A stretch of 40,440 bases of DNA from an uncultured Clostridium sp. (GTDB lineage: Bacteria; Bacillota; Clostridia; Oscillospirales; Acutalibacteraceae), in NCBI GenBank assembly GCA_902471875.1, contig CABRLN010000020.1, positions 1 to 40,440 on the forward strand, written 5' to 3'. Every line of letters starts with the position of its first letter. Position 1 is the first letter of the stretch. A program made the translations under genes and the position numbers. Positions 16,486 to 24,555 of the stretch are shown piece after piece. The notes below the pieces were generated by a model. That model saw nothing but the letters and a program-made list of their open reading frames with translations, did not search any database and was not told where the DNA came from.

Positions 16486-17475
16486 TTACATATATTCATT
16501 TTCACTGTTTTCGTATATAGAGACAAATTTTATATTATAATAGTCGCAGATAATTTTTTTATTGCTGCCAAATTCTTTTAATATAATATAATTTGTACCA
16601 ATGCCTATAAGATACCCTCTTTTTATGCAGGTGTTGCTGTTGCCCACTAAAAATTCTACCTCTGCCATTTTTCCTTTTTGCGTACGCAAATATCCGTTCA
16701 TATATTGCAGGCTTTCGGTATTAACAACTGTTGGTTGATGGTAGCCTGTTACTTTAGGAGTTACATCTTCAGCAATATCAGCGTTTTGTGCAATGGTAGC
16801 GGGGGTTTGCGTAAGGCCTGCATGGCTTCCTGTAAGTTGTGTGTTCATTACATCTTCAGGTTCTACAAATTCTTGAATTTGACCCTTTTGGTTAAGTATA
16901 GGTGTAGGCATATTGTCAACTATAGGATTTTCAGTGTAATCGCTAAGCGTAGCATTATTTTCGTTATCTAAGTGAAATTCAATAGGCTCGCTTATGCCAC
17001 AGCTTTTGCAATACTTTTTGTTATACGGCATATCACTTGGTGACGGTGGATATTGGTACATTGCAGAGGGATAGTCCTCCAGCATTGTGTTTTCGTCAAG
17101 AATTTGTTCAGTGTCCGGCATATTGCTGCTGAGCTGAGATTGTTCTGTGGTTTGCATTGTGTTGTTGGCAGTACTTGGTAAATTGTTTTGCATGATATGG
17201 TTTACAGGAAATTGTTCAGCTTTTTCTGTGGAGGTATTCATATTATTATGTGAAATATTTCGTTTTATAGTATTGCTGTTGTTTGAATTTATTTGCTCTA
17301 AATTTCTAAGCTGATTTAATGTATGTTCTGCACTTATGTTATTAATGGTTTCAGGATTAGTGGCAATGGCTGACGGTATTATTGATTGAGAGTAATTATG
17401 TGGGGTATAGGTGTGACCTGATATATTCGATTTGTTTAAGCCGTACATTGAATTTGGGTCTATGTTATTATTCAT
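16486..17475 (-). CDS. GerQ-like spore coat protein
   Basis: 329 residues in two parts. The first about 255 are low complexity, rich in Asn, Ser, Thr, Pro and Gln, with one CKSCG pair near 157. The last about 70 (LQYMNGYLRTQKGKMAEVEF onward, ending YYNIKFVSIYE) match the GerQ core, where a Y-hydrophobic-N-x-x-LR-x-x-KGK stretch opens a small beta domain ending in a V-hydrophobic-hydrophobic motif. GerQ is a coat protein needed for localisation of CwlJ. The gene lies 12 nt downstream of a CwlJ-like hydrolase gene, which strongly supports the call. ATG at 17475 follows GGAGG. The N-terminal region is far longer than in Bacillus GerQ. Confidence 0.7.
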   Translation of the reverse strand: MNNNIDPNSMYGLNKSNISGHTYTPHNYSQSIIPSAIATNPETINNISAEHTLNQLRNLEQINSNNSNTIKRNISHNNMNTSTEKAEQFPVNHIMQNNLPSTANNTMQTTEQSQLSSNMPDTEQILDENTMLEDYPSAMYQYPPSPSDMPYNKKYCKSCGISEPIEFHLDNENNATLSDYTENPIVDNMPTPILNQKGQIQEFVEPEDVMNTQLTGSHAGLTQTPATIAQNADIAEDVTPKVTGYHQPTVVNTESLQYMNGYLRTQKGKMAEVEFLVGNSNTCIKRGYLIGIGTNYIILKEFGSNKKIICDYYNIKFVSIYENSENEYM

Positions 17476-17487
17476 TTTGCAAGCCTC

Positions 17488-17934
17488 CTAAGTTGTAAGG
17501 TACTTTTCAGTTGGAGAGTAGAAGCAGTGTTCTCCTACACGATTGTAAATAACGCCTATGCCTGTTGAAGGAAAATAATTAGGGCAGGTATCGCTGTATG
17601 GATTAAAGAAGAAAAGGGAGTTTCCTACAGGAGAATATGTGTTGCCCGCTAATGCCCAGTCTGCAATGTCATAATGCTCTTGTTCGGGAATTATGTTATA
17701 AACATTTTGCGGATTATCAATTCCGTTAACCGATGTTCTCATGCAAACGAATTGTCCCGGCTGTTCTATAATATTACGCACATTACCACCGTTACTTACT
17801 CTGCTAAATTCGCCGTTTTCTGCATTGGCACGATTCATTACTATACTTGCCACTGCACGCATACCGTCTTCTCCTTCACCGCCAGCTTCACATTTTATCA
17901 GTCTGGCAAAAAGTTCTCTGGTATCTAATGGCAT
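17488..17934 (-). CDS. CwlJ/SleB-type spore cortex hydrolase
   Basis: 148 residues of the Hydrolase_2 (SleB/CwlJ) family, with the family pattern RLIKCEAGGEGEDGMRAVASIVMNR-like start (catalytic Glu in CEAGGE) and NSLFFFNP near the end. It has no signal peptide and no peptidoglycan-binding domain, as in CwlJ rather than SleB, which fits synthesis in the mother cell and deposition in the coat. CwlJ degrades the cortex during germination. A GTG at 17943 overlaps the ribosome site; the ATG at 17934 follows AAGGTGAG at the right distance and was chosen. Co-transcribed with the GerQ-like gene. Confidence 0.9.
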   Translation of the reverse strand: MPLDTRELFARLIKCEAGGEGEDGMRAVASIVMNRANAENGEFSRVSNGGNVRNIIEQPGQFVCMRTSVNGIDNPQNVYNIIPEQEHYDIADWALAGNTYSPVGNSLFFFNPYSDTCPNYFPSTGIGVIYNRVGEHCFYSPTEKYLTT

Positions 17935-17958
17935 AAATCTCACCTTCTAAAAAAATAA

Positions 17959-17986
17959 ATCGTATTATATACTATTCAAAAATGAC
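17959..17986 (-). promoter_or_regulatory. candidate sigma-E-like sporulation promoter of the cwlJ-gerQ pair
   Basis: On the minus strand GTCATTTT (17986-17979) and AATACGAT (17966-17959) are 12 nt apart, close to the mother-cell sigma-E consensus (GTCATATT and CATACAAT, 13-15 nt). The spacer is slightly short. The call is supported mainly by the spore role of the genes. Confidence 0.35.
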
Positions 17987-18012
17987 CTTTTAGTGAGAGT
18001 TAGGCTTAATAC

Positions 18013-18119
18013 GTTTATCGGGTTATAACCGCAAAACTTATTAAATATCAATAGTTTATCGGGTTATAACCGTAAAACTTATTAAATATTAGAAGTTTAT
18101 TGGGTTATAAACGCAAAAC
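18013..18119. repeat. three 41-bp direct repeats with a palindromic core
   Basis: Copies begin at 18013, 18054 and 18095, each opening GTTTATYGGGTTATAA and continuing to a CAAAAC or TAAAAC segment; copies 1 and 2 are nearly identical over the full unit, and copy 3 is diverged and partial. The core GGTTATAACC is a perfect palindrome inside an imperfect GTTT...AAAC dyad. The head-to-tail, 41-bp spacing puts the palindromes about four helical turns apart, which suggests an array of protein-binding sites. Confidence 0.9.
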
Positions 18120-18165
18120 TATTTTTGTTACCTATCATACTTATAAAATAAAAGCAAACTAATCT

Positions 18166-18223
18166 ACAGACTTTAACAAGAACTTTTCAGAGAATATACT
18201 GTTTAGTTCTTGTTAAAGTCTGT
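18166..18223 (+). terminator. 19-bp perfect inverted repeat, possible terminator
   Basis: ACAGACTTTAACAAGAACT (18166-18184) is repeated inverted at 18205-18223, with a 20-nt loop, followed on the plus strand by TGTTTTTCTTG. It could end a plus-strand transcript entering the phage block or be a remnant of a small inverted-repeat element. No gene precedes it on that strand nearby. Confidence 0.6.
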
Positions 18224-18274
18224 TGTTTTTCTTGTTTGTTATTTTTAAATAGTATTTAAAAAGTCTTGTAAAAA

Positions 18275-18287
18275 GAACAAGTTGTTC
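18275..18287. promoter_or_regulatory. palindromic operator 1 of the HTH gene
   Basis: GAACAAGTTGTTC: 6-bp arms around a central G. An identical copy lies at 18350-18362, with a -10 element between them. Confidence 0.7.
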
Positions 18288-18318
18288 GTGTTTTCGTCAT
18301 TATTAAAGTAAAGTGATA

Positions 18319-18324
18319 TATAAT
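18319..18324 (+). promoter_or_regulatory. candidate -10 of the HTH regulator gene
   Basis: TATAAT within GATATATAATAC. The -35 region (GTCATT, 17 nt upstream) is poor, as would suit a regulated promoter. It lies between the two 13-bp operators. Confidence 0.45.
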
Positions 18325-18349
18325 ACTTATTAAAAAATCACCAAAATAC

Positions 18350-18362
18350 GAACAAGTTGTTC
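18350..18362. promoter_or_regulatory. palindromic operator 2 of the HTH gene
   Basis: Second exact copy of GAACAAGTTGTTC, located just before the ribosome site (AAAGGAAAG), where a bound repressor would block early transcription. Autoregulation by the 18388 product is inferred. Confidence 0.7.
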
Positions 18363-18387
18363 TTTAAAAAGGAAAGTAAAATGAAAA

Positions 18388-18621
18388 ATGAAACAAAAAC
18401 TAAGAAGAGATAGAAATTTAGGAAATAATCTTAGACGGTTGCGAGTACAACATAATTTTTCACAGGAGGGACTTTGCGCAGAATTACAACGTTGCTCGTG
18501 TGATATAGGCAGAAGTACCTACCAAAAATATGAAAATGGTGAACTTAATATAAAAATCAGTGTACTTGTAGAATTAAAGAAAATTTATCATTGTACATAT
18601 GATGACTTTTTTGAAGGATAA
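18388..18621 (+). CDS. small XRE-family HTH regulator (phage repressor-like)
   Basis: 77 residues comprising essentially one Cro/C1-type helix-turn-helix: LGNNLRRLRVQHNFSQEGLCAELQ, then a recognition helix region IGRSTYQKYENGELN and a closing DDFFEG. The ribosome site AAAGGAAAG lies upstream. It is flanked by two copies of a 13-bp palindrome (18275, 18350), the likely targets. It stands at the head of the phage-derived block on the same strand, separated from it by a terminator, so it may control the block or only itself. No partner Cro or antirepressor is visible. Confidence 0.85.
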   Translation: MKQKLRRDRNLGNNLRRLRVQHNFSQEGLCAELQRCSCDIGRSTYQKYENGELNIKISVLVELKKIYHCTYDDFFEG

Positions 18622-18740
18622 TTTCTTTTTTATAGATAATATCAAAATAAAACCATAAATTATCTCAATAAGTAATATCTAAAATTAATATAGGATATAA
18701 TATTTCCCCCTTAAAAATCAATAAAATAAAAAAATTTTTT

Positions 18741-18785
18741 AAGAAAGTGTACAACATTGCATAAATGACGGCACTTTCTTTTTTT
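18741..18785 (+). terminator. terminator after the HTH regulator
   Basis: AAGAAAGTG (18741-18749) pairs with CACTTTCTT (18772-18780) and runs into seven T residues. It isolates the regulator from the structural operon. Confidence 0.8.
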
Positions 18786-18802
18786 ATTTGACTATTTATT
18801 GC

Positions 18803-18896
18803 AAGCACAAAATTAAAACGAAAAAATTAAAGTCAAACAGATTTTATAACAGTCTGTGAATAAATTTAAAAAATGTATTAGGGCAATTTTGTGCTT
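18803..18896. repeat. 12-bp inverted repeat in the leader of the structural operon
   Basis: AAGCACAAAATT (18803-18814) is repeated inverted as AATTTTGTGCTT (18885-18896), enclosing 70 nt, immediately before the small terminase gene. It could close a structured leader or mark regulator sites. I cannot place a convincing promoter for the operon in this stretch; a TATAAT at 18901 is too close to the ribosome site. Confidence 0.5.
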
Positions 18897-18919
18897 AGCA
18901 TATAATAAGGAGGTTTTCA

Positions 18920-19405
18920 ATGACAAAAAGGGAAGAAAAATTTTGTTGTTACTATTCGTCAAATGGCAATGCAAGACTTTCTGCCGTAATGGCAGGTTAC
19001 AGCAACAATCCCGAACAAATGGGGCAACAGCTTTTAACGCAAAGCAATATTGCAGAAAAAATTAAAGAATACCGCAGTGTACGTCTTAATGATTTGCAGT
19101 TTAGGGCTTTGCTTGGTTACGAACGGCTTGCCTTTGGCAGTATTGCCGACTGTGTACAGCTGTTGTATATGGACAAGCCAACCTTGCAGGACCTTGAGGG
19201 AATGGACTTGTTTATGATTTCGGAAATTAAAAGACCAAAAGACGGTGCAATGGAGATTAAGTTTTTTGACAGAATAAAGGCCCTTGAAAAGCTTAGCGAG
19301 GCACAGCAAAATTCGCAGGAAAACAGCCTGCCCTTTTACAAGGCTTTAGAAAACAGTGCCGAAATTTTTAACAGCAGCGGGGTTAATTGCGATGACCCTA
19401 AGTAG
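18920..19405 (+). CDS. phage terminase small subunit
   Basis: 161 residues resembling Terminase_2/XtmA-like small subunits: an N-terminal helix-turn-helix of the form KREEKFCCYYSSNGNARLSAVMAGYSN, then KIKEYRSVRLND and a helical oligomerisation part (EIKFFDRIKALEKL). It should bind the packaging initiation site and recruit the large subunit. ATG at 18920 follows AAGGAGG. The last 14 nt overlap the large-subunit start. First gene of the 11 kb structural operon. Confidence 0.85.
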   Translation: MTKREEKFCCYYSSNGNARLSAVMAGYSNNPEQMGQQLLTQSNIAEKIKEYRSVRLNDLQFRALLGYERLAFGSIADCVQLLYMDKPTLQDLEGMDLFMISEIKRPKDGAMEIKFFDRIKALEKLSEAQQNSQENSLPFYKALENSAEIFNSSGVNCDDPK

Positions 19406-20639
19406 CTTTTCACCAAAGCAAATGCGTTTGCTTACATGGTGGTGCAAGGGCAGTAAATACTCAAACCATGACGCTGTTATTTGTGACGGTGCAGTGCGCA
19501 GCGGAAAAACAATGTGTATGAGCCTTTCGTTTATTATGTGGGCGTTTTACCGCTTTAACGAAGGAAGCTTTGCAATGTGTGGCAAAACTATTCGTTCACT
19601 TAAAAGAAACGTGGTTACTCCTATAATTTCAACCTTAAACGAAATGGGGTTTAACTGTACTGAAAAGCTTTCGCAAAATCTGCTTGAAATTTCACTTAAT
19701 GGTAAGCACAACAGATTTTACCTTTTTGGCGGAAAGGACGAATCGTCAGCTTCGCTAATTCAGGGTATGACACTGTGCGGTGTACTGTTTGACGAGGTTG
19801 CATTAATGCCAAGGTCTTTTGTTGAACAGGCTGTGGCACGATGCTCGGTAAACGGCAGTAAGTTTTGGTTTAACTGCAACCCCGAATACCCTCAGCATTG
19901 GTTTAGAACTGAATGGATTTTAGGAAGAAAACGTAAAAATGCACTGTATATGCACTTTACCATGGATGACAACCCGTCTTTGTCAGAAAAAATGAAAAAC
20001 CGCTACAGGTCACTGTACAGCGGGGCATTTTATGAAAGGTTCATTTTGGGTAAGTGGGTTGGTGTTGAAGGCTGTGTTTACCCTTTTATGCGTGACAATA
20101 TGTTTGTAAATCCTCCAAATAAAAGGTGCGAAAAATATGCGGTAAGCTGTGACTATGGCACGGTAAACCCTGCTTCTTTTGGGCTATGGGGACTTTTAAG
20201 CGGCGTTTGGTACAGAATTGACGAGTATTATTATGATTCAAAAGCAAAAGGCTCACAGCGTACCGACGAAGAGCATTACACAGCGCTTGAACAGCTTGTA
20301 CAGGGCAAAAAAATCGAAACCGTTGTGGTTGACCCCTCTGCGGCAAGCTTTATTCAAACCATACGCAGGCATGGCAAATTTATGGTTATTCCTGCTAAAA
20401 ACAATGTTGTTGACGGCATACGAAAGGTGTCAACAGCTTTAAAAGACGGCAGGGTAAAAATTTGTAATTGTTGTAAAGACAGTATGCGTGAATTTGGCTT
20501 GTACAGGTGGAGTGCAGGAGGTGCAGACGCACCTGTAAAAGAAAATGACCACGCAATGGACGACATTAGATATTTTGTAACAACAGTTGTAAATGTTCCT
20601 CAAAACGACTTTGTGGCATTTGCAACCAAAAGAGTATAG
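19392..20639 (+). CDS. phage terminase large subunit
   Basis: 415 residues, the motor ATPase and nuclease of DNA packaging. Walker A is GAVRSGKT (G33-T40) and Walker B VLFDE (D134, E135). A coupling segment NCNPEYPQHWF follows. The RNase H-like nuclease keeps its acidic residues: D254 (VSCDYGTVNP), D314 (VVVDPSAASF) and D386/D390 in NDHAMDD. All key residues are present, so the protein is not visibly decayed. The frame is open from 19356, but the ATG at 19392 gives the family N-terminus (SSFSPKQMRLL) and overlaps the small subunit by 14 nt. Confidence 0.95.
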   Translation: MTLSSFSPKQMRLLTWWCKGSKYSNHDAVICDGAVRSGKTMCMSLSFIMWAFYRFNEGSFAMCGKTIRSLKRNVVTPIISTLNEMGFNCTEKLSQNLLEISLNGKHNRFYLFGGKDESSASLIQGMTLCGVLFDEVALMPRSFVEQAVARCSVNGSKFWFNCNPEYPQHWFRTEWILGRKRKNALYMHFTMDDNPSLSEKMKNRYRSLYSGAFYERFILGKWVGVEGCVYPFMRDNMFVNPPNKRCEKYAVSCDYGTVNPASFGLWGLLSGVWYRIDEYYYDSKAKGSQRTDEEHYTALEQLVQGKKIETVVVDPSAASFIQTIRRHGKFMVIPAKNNVVDGIRKVSTALKDGRVKICNCCKDSMREFGLYRWSAGGADAPVKENDHAMDDIRYFVTTVVNVPQNDFVAFATKRV

Positions 20640-20649
20640 GAGGTGCTAT

Positions 20650-21795
20650 GTGGGATTATTTAAAAATAAAAAGCAGACTTCTGCTAAAATAGCACAAACA
20701 GTAACGGGCAACGGGTTTAACAATCCTTTTAATGTTTTTAACAGCTATGTTCCTCTTAACAATTCGCAGCATTTGCTGTATGCCTCGCTTCGAGAGGCTA
20801 TTCCTATTATAGATTCTGCTATTAATAAGTTAGTACGCTTAATTGGAACATTTGAAGTAAGCTGTGAAAGCAAGCAGGCAGAGCAGGGGCTAAAGCTTTT
20901 TTTAGACACTGTAAAAACAGGTGGCGGTAACATAGGCTTTAAGTGCTTTTTAAGCAGTTATTTTGATACATTGCTTACATACGGCACAGCAATTGCTGAG
21001 ATTATTCCATATAAGGATTACAGCGGAATTTACGGCTTGTACAATGCCGCTAACAGTGACATTATGCTTAAAATGAATAAAGAAAATCCCCTTGAAATGC
21101 AGGTTTTTGTACAACAGGAGGGTGGCGATGTTACCCCTGTTAAGAACAGTGAGCTTATTTTGCTTACATCACTTAACCCACAGCCAAACAGGGTTGGGGG
21201 AACGTCAATTTTACAGGGCTTGCCCTTTGTAAGTAATATTCTTATGAAGATTTTTACAGCAATAGGACAAAACTGGGACCGAGCAGGTAACATACGCTTT
21301 GCAGTTACCTATAAACCGCCAAATGACGGTACCGACGGCATTTACACCCAGCAGCGTGCAGAAACCATAGCCAAGGAATGGAGCAAGGCAATGCAGGACA
21401 AGGGGGTGTCTGACTTTGTGGCAGTAGGTGACGTTGACATTAAGGTAATTGGAGCTGATAACCAGATTCTTGATTGCCAGACACCGGGCAGACTGCTGTT
21501 GGAACAAATTGTTTCTAAGCTGAGCATACCGCCGTTTTTACTGGGACTTTCTTGGAGCAGTACTGAACGAATGTCCTCACAGCAAGCAGATATTCTTACA
21601 AGTGAGCTTGACCATTACCGAGATTTGCTTACACCTGCAATATCAAAGGTTTGTTCCATGTGGCTTGCTATGAACGGATATAGCCAAAACCATAAAATTG
21701 TGTGGAGCAACATTAACCTTCAAGACGAGGTTGAGCTTGCCAATGCAAGACTTATAAACACACAGGCAGACCAGCTTGAAAACAATAAGGAGTGA
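20650..21795 (+). CDS. phage portal protein
   Basis: 381 residues of the SPP1/HK97-type portal class: LREAIPIIDSAINKLVRLIG near the N-terminus, SYFDTLLTYGTAIAEIIP, LTSLNP, and the LSIPPFLLGL...SSQQADILTSELDHY region near the C-terminus. Twelve copies would form the ring through which DNA enters the head. The start is GTG at 20650, preceded by AGGAGG at 6 nt; earlier ATGs lie inside the terminase gene without ribosome sites. Overlapped by the ribosome site of the next gene. Confidence 0.9.
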   Translation: MGLFKNKKQTSAKIAQTVTGNGFNNPFNVFNSYVPLNNSQHLLYASLREAIPIIDSAINKLVRLIGTFEVSCESKQAEQGLKLFLDTVKTGGGNIGFKCFLSSYFDTLLTYGTAIAEIIPYKDYSGIYGLYNAANSDIMLKMNKENPLEMQVFVQQEGGDVTPVKNSELILLTSLNPQPNRVGGTSILQGLPFVSNILMKIFTAIGQNWDRAGNIRFAVTYKPPNDGTDGIYTQQRAETIAKEWSKAMQDKGVSDFVAVGDVDIKVIGADNQILDCQTPGRLLLEQIVSKLSIPPFLLGLSWSSTERMSSQQADILTSELDHYRDLLTPAISKVCSMWLAMNGYSQNHKIVWSNINLQDEVELANARLINTQADQLENNKE

Positions 21796-21799
21796 TGAT

Positions 21800-22783
21800 G
21801 TGACTGAAATTACAAAGCAAAAGGGAGAAATTTTAAGACCCCAAAGCACAATTACACAAGATGAGCTAAAGCTTATTAATTCATATACAAGACGTGAATA
21901 TACTGAAAACGAACTTTACACCTTTAGCGTGGTTTTGTGCGACAATGACATTGACCGTGACGGCGAGGCTTTTTCGCTTAATGCCCTAACACAGCTTAGC
22001 AAGCTGTTTGTTGGTAAAACAGGCATTGCAGACCACAACCCGGCGGCTAACAATCAAACCGCACGTATATACAACTGTCAGGTGCAGGAGGTTCCAAACA
22101 GAACAACAGCCTTTGGTGGTAAGTATTATCAACTGGTGGCTAAGGCGTACATTCCTGTTTTAAAATCAACCGAGAATATTATTCAGCTTATTGAAAGCGG
22201 TATAAGAAAAGAGGTAAGCGTTGGGTGTAGTGCAGACAGCATTGTGTGCAGTATTTGCGGTGAAAATATAAGGCAGAATCCTTGTAGCCACTATAAGGGC
22301 AACGGCTATAACGACAGCATTTGTTATCACATACTTGACAATGTTTCTGACGCTTACGAATGGTCCTTTGTTGCTGTACCAAGCCAAAAAAACGCAGGTG
22401 TTATAAAATCCTACGGCTATAACAAGGAGGAAAATATGCAGGACATTCTTACAGAAATAAAAAAAGGTAACTATAGCGTAATTAACAGTAAAAATGCTGA
22501 AAAGCTGGCAGGCTGTATTAACCAATTGCAGGAGCTTGCCGACTGCGGAAAAGAATATAGGCAGGAGCTTGAAAAACAGTACATAAGGTACAGCTCGCTT
22601 TGTTTTAAGGGTAACAGTCCAATGCTTGCAGATGTTGCCCAAAAGCTTAGTATTAACGAACTTAAACAGCTTGTTGCACTTTATAAGGGTGCTGTAGAGT
22701 GTGGCAGTTATTTAAAGTCGCAGCTTGTTAATCAGCATACAAACGCAAGTTCACAGTCTAACAACAGTCAATACAATATTTAA
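21800..22783 (+). CDS. prohead protease-scaffold protein
   Basis: 327 residues. The first about 210 resemble caudovirus prohead serine proteases: DIDRDGEAFSL, a likely catalytic His in ADHNPAAN (H79) and Ser in RKEVSVGC (S140), then a cysteine-rich insert (C150, C153, C162, H164) that could bind zinc, and YEWSFVAVPSQKNAG. The C-terminal about 110 residues are helical and charged, as expected for a fused scaffold that is cleaved off. GTG at 21800 follows AGGAG at 7 nt. Location between portal and capsid genes supports the call. Confidence 0.8.
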   Translation: MTEITKQKGEILRPQSTITQDELKLINSYTRREYTENELYTFSVVLCDNDIDRDGEAFSLNALTQLSKLFVGKTGIADHNPAANNQTARIYNCQVQEVPNRTTAFGGKYYQLVAKAYIPVLKSTENIIQLIESGIRKEVSVGCSADSIVCSICGENIRQNPCSHYKGNGYNDSICYHILDNVSDAYEWSFVAVPSQKNAGVIKSYGYNKEENMQDILTEIKKGNYSVINSKNAEKLAGCINQLQELADCGKEYRQELEKQYIRYSSLCFKGNSPMLADVAQKLSINELKQLVALYKGAVECGSYLKSQLVNQHTNASSQSNNSQYNI

Positions 22784-22800
22784 GTTGAAAGGAAGATAAT

Positions 22801-23133
22801 ATGAATATTAATTTTAACGGTTTTAACGAAAAGGTTCTTACCTTTGAAGCAGACAGTACCATTACACAGCCTAACCAATGGGTAAAGCTTACAGCAAATG
22901 GTACGGTGGCACAGGCAGATGCCGGCAGTAAGCTTGTAGGCGTAACGGTAAATGTGCGTGGCGGTTACTGTGGCGTAATGCTGTCAGGTACTGTAACAGT
23001 TAAAAAGTCGGGTGACATTGCACTGGGATATACAAAGCTTGTTTACACTGCAAACGGAATTGCAGCAGGGACAGCAGGCAGAGAGCATTTGGTGCTTAGT
23101 GTAACCGACGACACAGTAACATTTATTCTTTAA
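22801..23133 (+). CDS. head decoration/stabilisation protein
   Basis: 110 residues, beta-rich, with GSKLVGVTVNVRGGYCGVML and a Thr-rich second half. Small beta-tulip or DUF2190-like proteins in exactly this position (protease, this gene, major capsid) decorate the capsid surface. The sequence match is modest and the call leans on position. ATG follows AAAGGAAG. Confidence 0.6.
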   Translation: MNINFNGFNEKVLTFEADSTITQPNQWVKLTANGTVAQADAGSKLVGVTVNVRGGYCGVMLSGTVTVKKSGDIALGYTKLVYTANGIAAGTAGREHLVLSVTDDTVTFIL

Positions 23134-23153
23134 TTATACAGGAGGGTTAATTT

Positions 23154-24164
23154 ATGGAGCTATATAAAACAATAAACATTGACAAAAATATGTACAACCG
23201 CAAGGGCAAAACCTTTTCACAGGTTTTGGAGGAGCTTGACCCAAGCGATAATTATAAAAATACTCCTCTTGCAAAGCTTGACGCCTTTGGCAGACAGCTT
23301 AAACGCTTTGATATTAAAGTAAGCGGTGCTGACTCTGATATGGTAGAAAAATTCTTTCAGACCTCAACGTCAGCCGCACTGTTTCCTGAGTATGTAAGCC
23401 GTGCAATTAAAATTGGTATGGAATATGCCAATGCTTTGCCTGACATTACCGCAACAGTGACAAAAATAGAGGGTATGGACTACCGCAGTATTGTGTCCGA
23501 CCCTGATGAAGACACAAAAGAGCTTAAGGTAGTAAACGAGGGTGCGTTGTTGCCAAGAACAACAATTAAAACTCAAGAAAACCTTGTAAAGCTGTTAAAA
23601 AGGGGCAGAATGTTAGTTTCTACATACGAGGCTTTGCGTTTTCAGCGTCTTGACCTGTTTACAGTTACATTAAAACAGATTGGTGCTTATATTGCACGCA
23701 CACAGCTTGCAGACGCTGTACAGGTTTTGTTGAGCGGTGACGGCAACGGTAATGCAGCAAACATAATTACATCAGCAGCATCAGGTGCTTTGACTTACAC
23801 AGACCTTATAAAGCTTTGGACAACCCTTAGTCCATACGAGCTTAACACATTGCTTGTGCCAACAGCGTTAATGGAGAAAATTCTTGCTATGCCTGAAATG
23901 CAGGATTCTCAGGCTTCACTTGATTTTCATGGCACAGGCAGAATGATTACTCCAATGGGGGCAAAGCTTATTCATATTCCGTCACTTGACAGTGATAAAA
24001 TTATTGGTCTTGATAAAACCTGTGCTTTAGAGATGGTACAGGCAGGCGATGTTTTGGTGGATTATGACAAGCTAATTGACCGCCAACTGGAACGTGCGGC
24101 TATAAGCGTAATAAGCGGTTTTGCAAAGCTGTTTAATGACGCCAGTGTTGTTTTAAAGGTGTAA
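23154..24164 (+). CDS. major capsid protein (HK97 fold)
   Basis: 336 residues. Features of XkdG-like HK97-fold capsid proteins: a charged N-terminal arm, AALFPEYVSRAIKIGM, then LKRGRMLVSTYEALRFQRLDLF, a Gly/Ala-rich loop (LLSGDGNGNAAN), LVPTALMEKIL, and a C-terminal LIDRQLERAAIS. ATG at 23154 follows AGGAGGG. Several hundred copies would build the icosahedral shell. Intact and full length for the family. Confidence 0.9.
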   Translation: MELYKTINIDKNMYNRKGKTFSQVLEELDPSDNYKNTPLAKLDAFGRQLKRFDIKVSGADSDMVEKFFQTSTSAALFPEYVSRAIKIGMEYANALPDITATVTKIEGMDYRSIVSDPDEDTKELKVVNEGALLPRTTIKTQENLVKLLKRGRMLVSTYEALRFQRLDLFTVTLKQIGAYIARTQLADAVQVLLSGDGNGNAANIITSAASGALTYTDLIKLWTTLSPYELNTLLVPTALMEKILAMPEMQDSQASLDFHGTGRMITPMGAKLIHIPSLDSDKIIGLDKTCALEMVQAGDVLVDYDKLIDRQLERAAISVISGFAKLFNDASVVLKV

Positions 24165-24168
24165 GCTT

Positions 24169-24555
24169 ATGAACGGTCAGCAGGTGTTTCAAAGGTTTTG
24201 CGAGCTTACCGGGCTTTCTTATGATGACGCACAGCAATACAGGTGGCTGTGCAACAATGCAGCAGACGAGCTTAATGAAATGCTTGTTAGTAACATAGAC
24301 GTGCAAAAGTGCAGCAGCAGGCTTTCTGTTGCTGCCGCCGCTATAGCTTACTACAGGTATATAATTTTTGCTGAAAACAGCAATGTTACCAGTTTTAAAG
24401 CAGGTGACATTACCGTTGCATATTCTGACTGCAAGGTTTTTGCAAAGGAATATCTTAACCAATGTTTAAAAAGCATTGCACCGTATATTAAAGACGGTAA
24501 TTTTATGTTTAGAGGTGTTAGGGTTGATAAAAAGAACAATCACCGGTGCAATTAA
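24169..24555 (+). CDS. head-tail connector protein (gp6-like)
   Basis: 128 residues, mostly helical, with LCNNAADELNEML and a long Ala-rich helix (AAAAIAYYRYIIF). Helical adaptor proteins of this size directly follow the capsid gene in PBSX- and HK97-like phages and bind below the portal ring. Starts 4 nt after the capsid gene. The fold assignment rests on position, size and composition. Confidence 0.65.
   Translation: MNGQQVFQRFCELTGLSYDDAQQYRWLCNNAADELNEMLVSNIDVQKCSSRLSVAAAAIAYYRYIIFAENSNVTSFKAGDITVAYSDCKVFAKEYLNQCLKSIAPYIKDGNFMFRGVRVDKKNNHRCN

Larger units (their letters stand above)
17944..18387. other. divergent control region between the spore pair and the phage-derived block
   Basis: 440 nt with several listed elements: a candidate sporulation promoter, three 41-bp repeats, a 19-bp inverted repeat, two identical 13-bp palindromes and a -10 element. 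It is the left boundary of the phage block. No integrase gene and no obvious attachment-site direct repeat shared with 29963-30150 can be seen. Confidence 0.6.

Noticed and set aside
18013..18119. Three repeats considered as a CRISPR array
   Set aside because: The period is only 41 bp and the unit is repeated almost throughout in copies 1 and 2, leaving no unique spacers; no cas genes nearby.
18901..18906. TATAAT as the promoter of the terminase operon
   Set aside because: Transcription would begin inside the ribosome site of the 18920 gene, and no -35 is present.
18856..19065. 69-codon frame overlapping the small terminase start
   Set aside because: Out of frame with the terminase, no ribosome site, unremarkable sequence.
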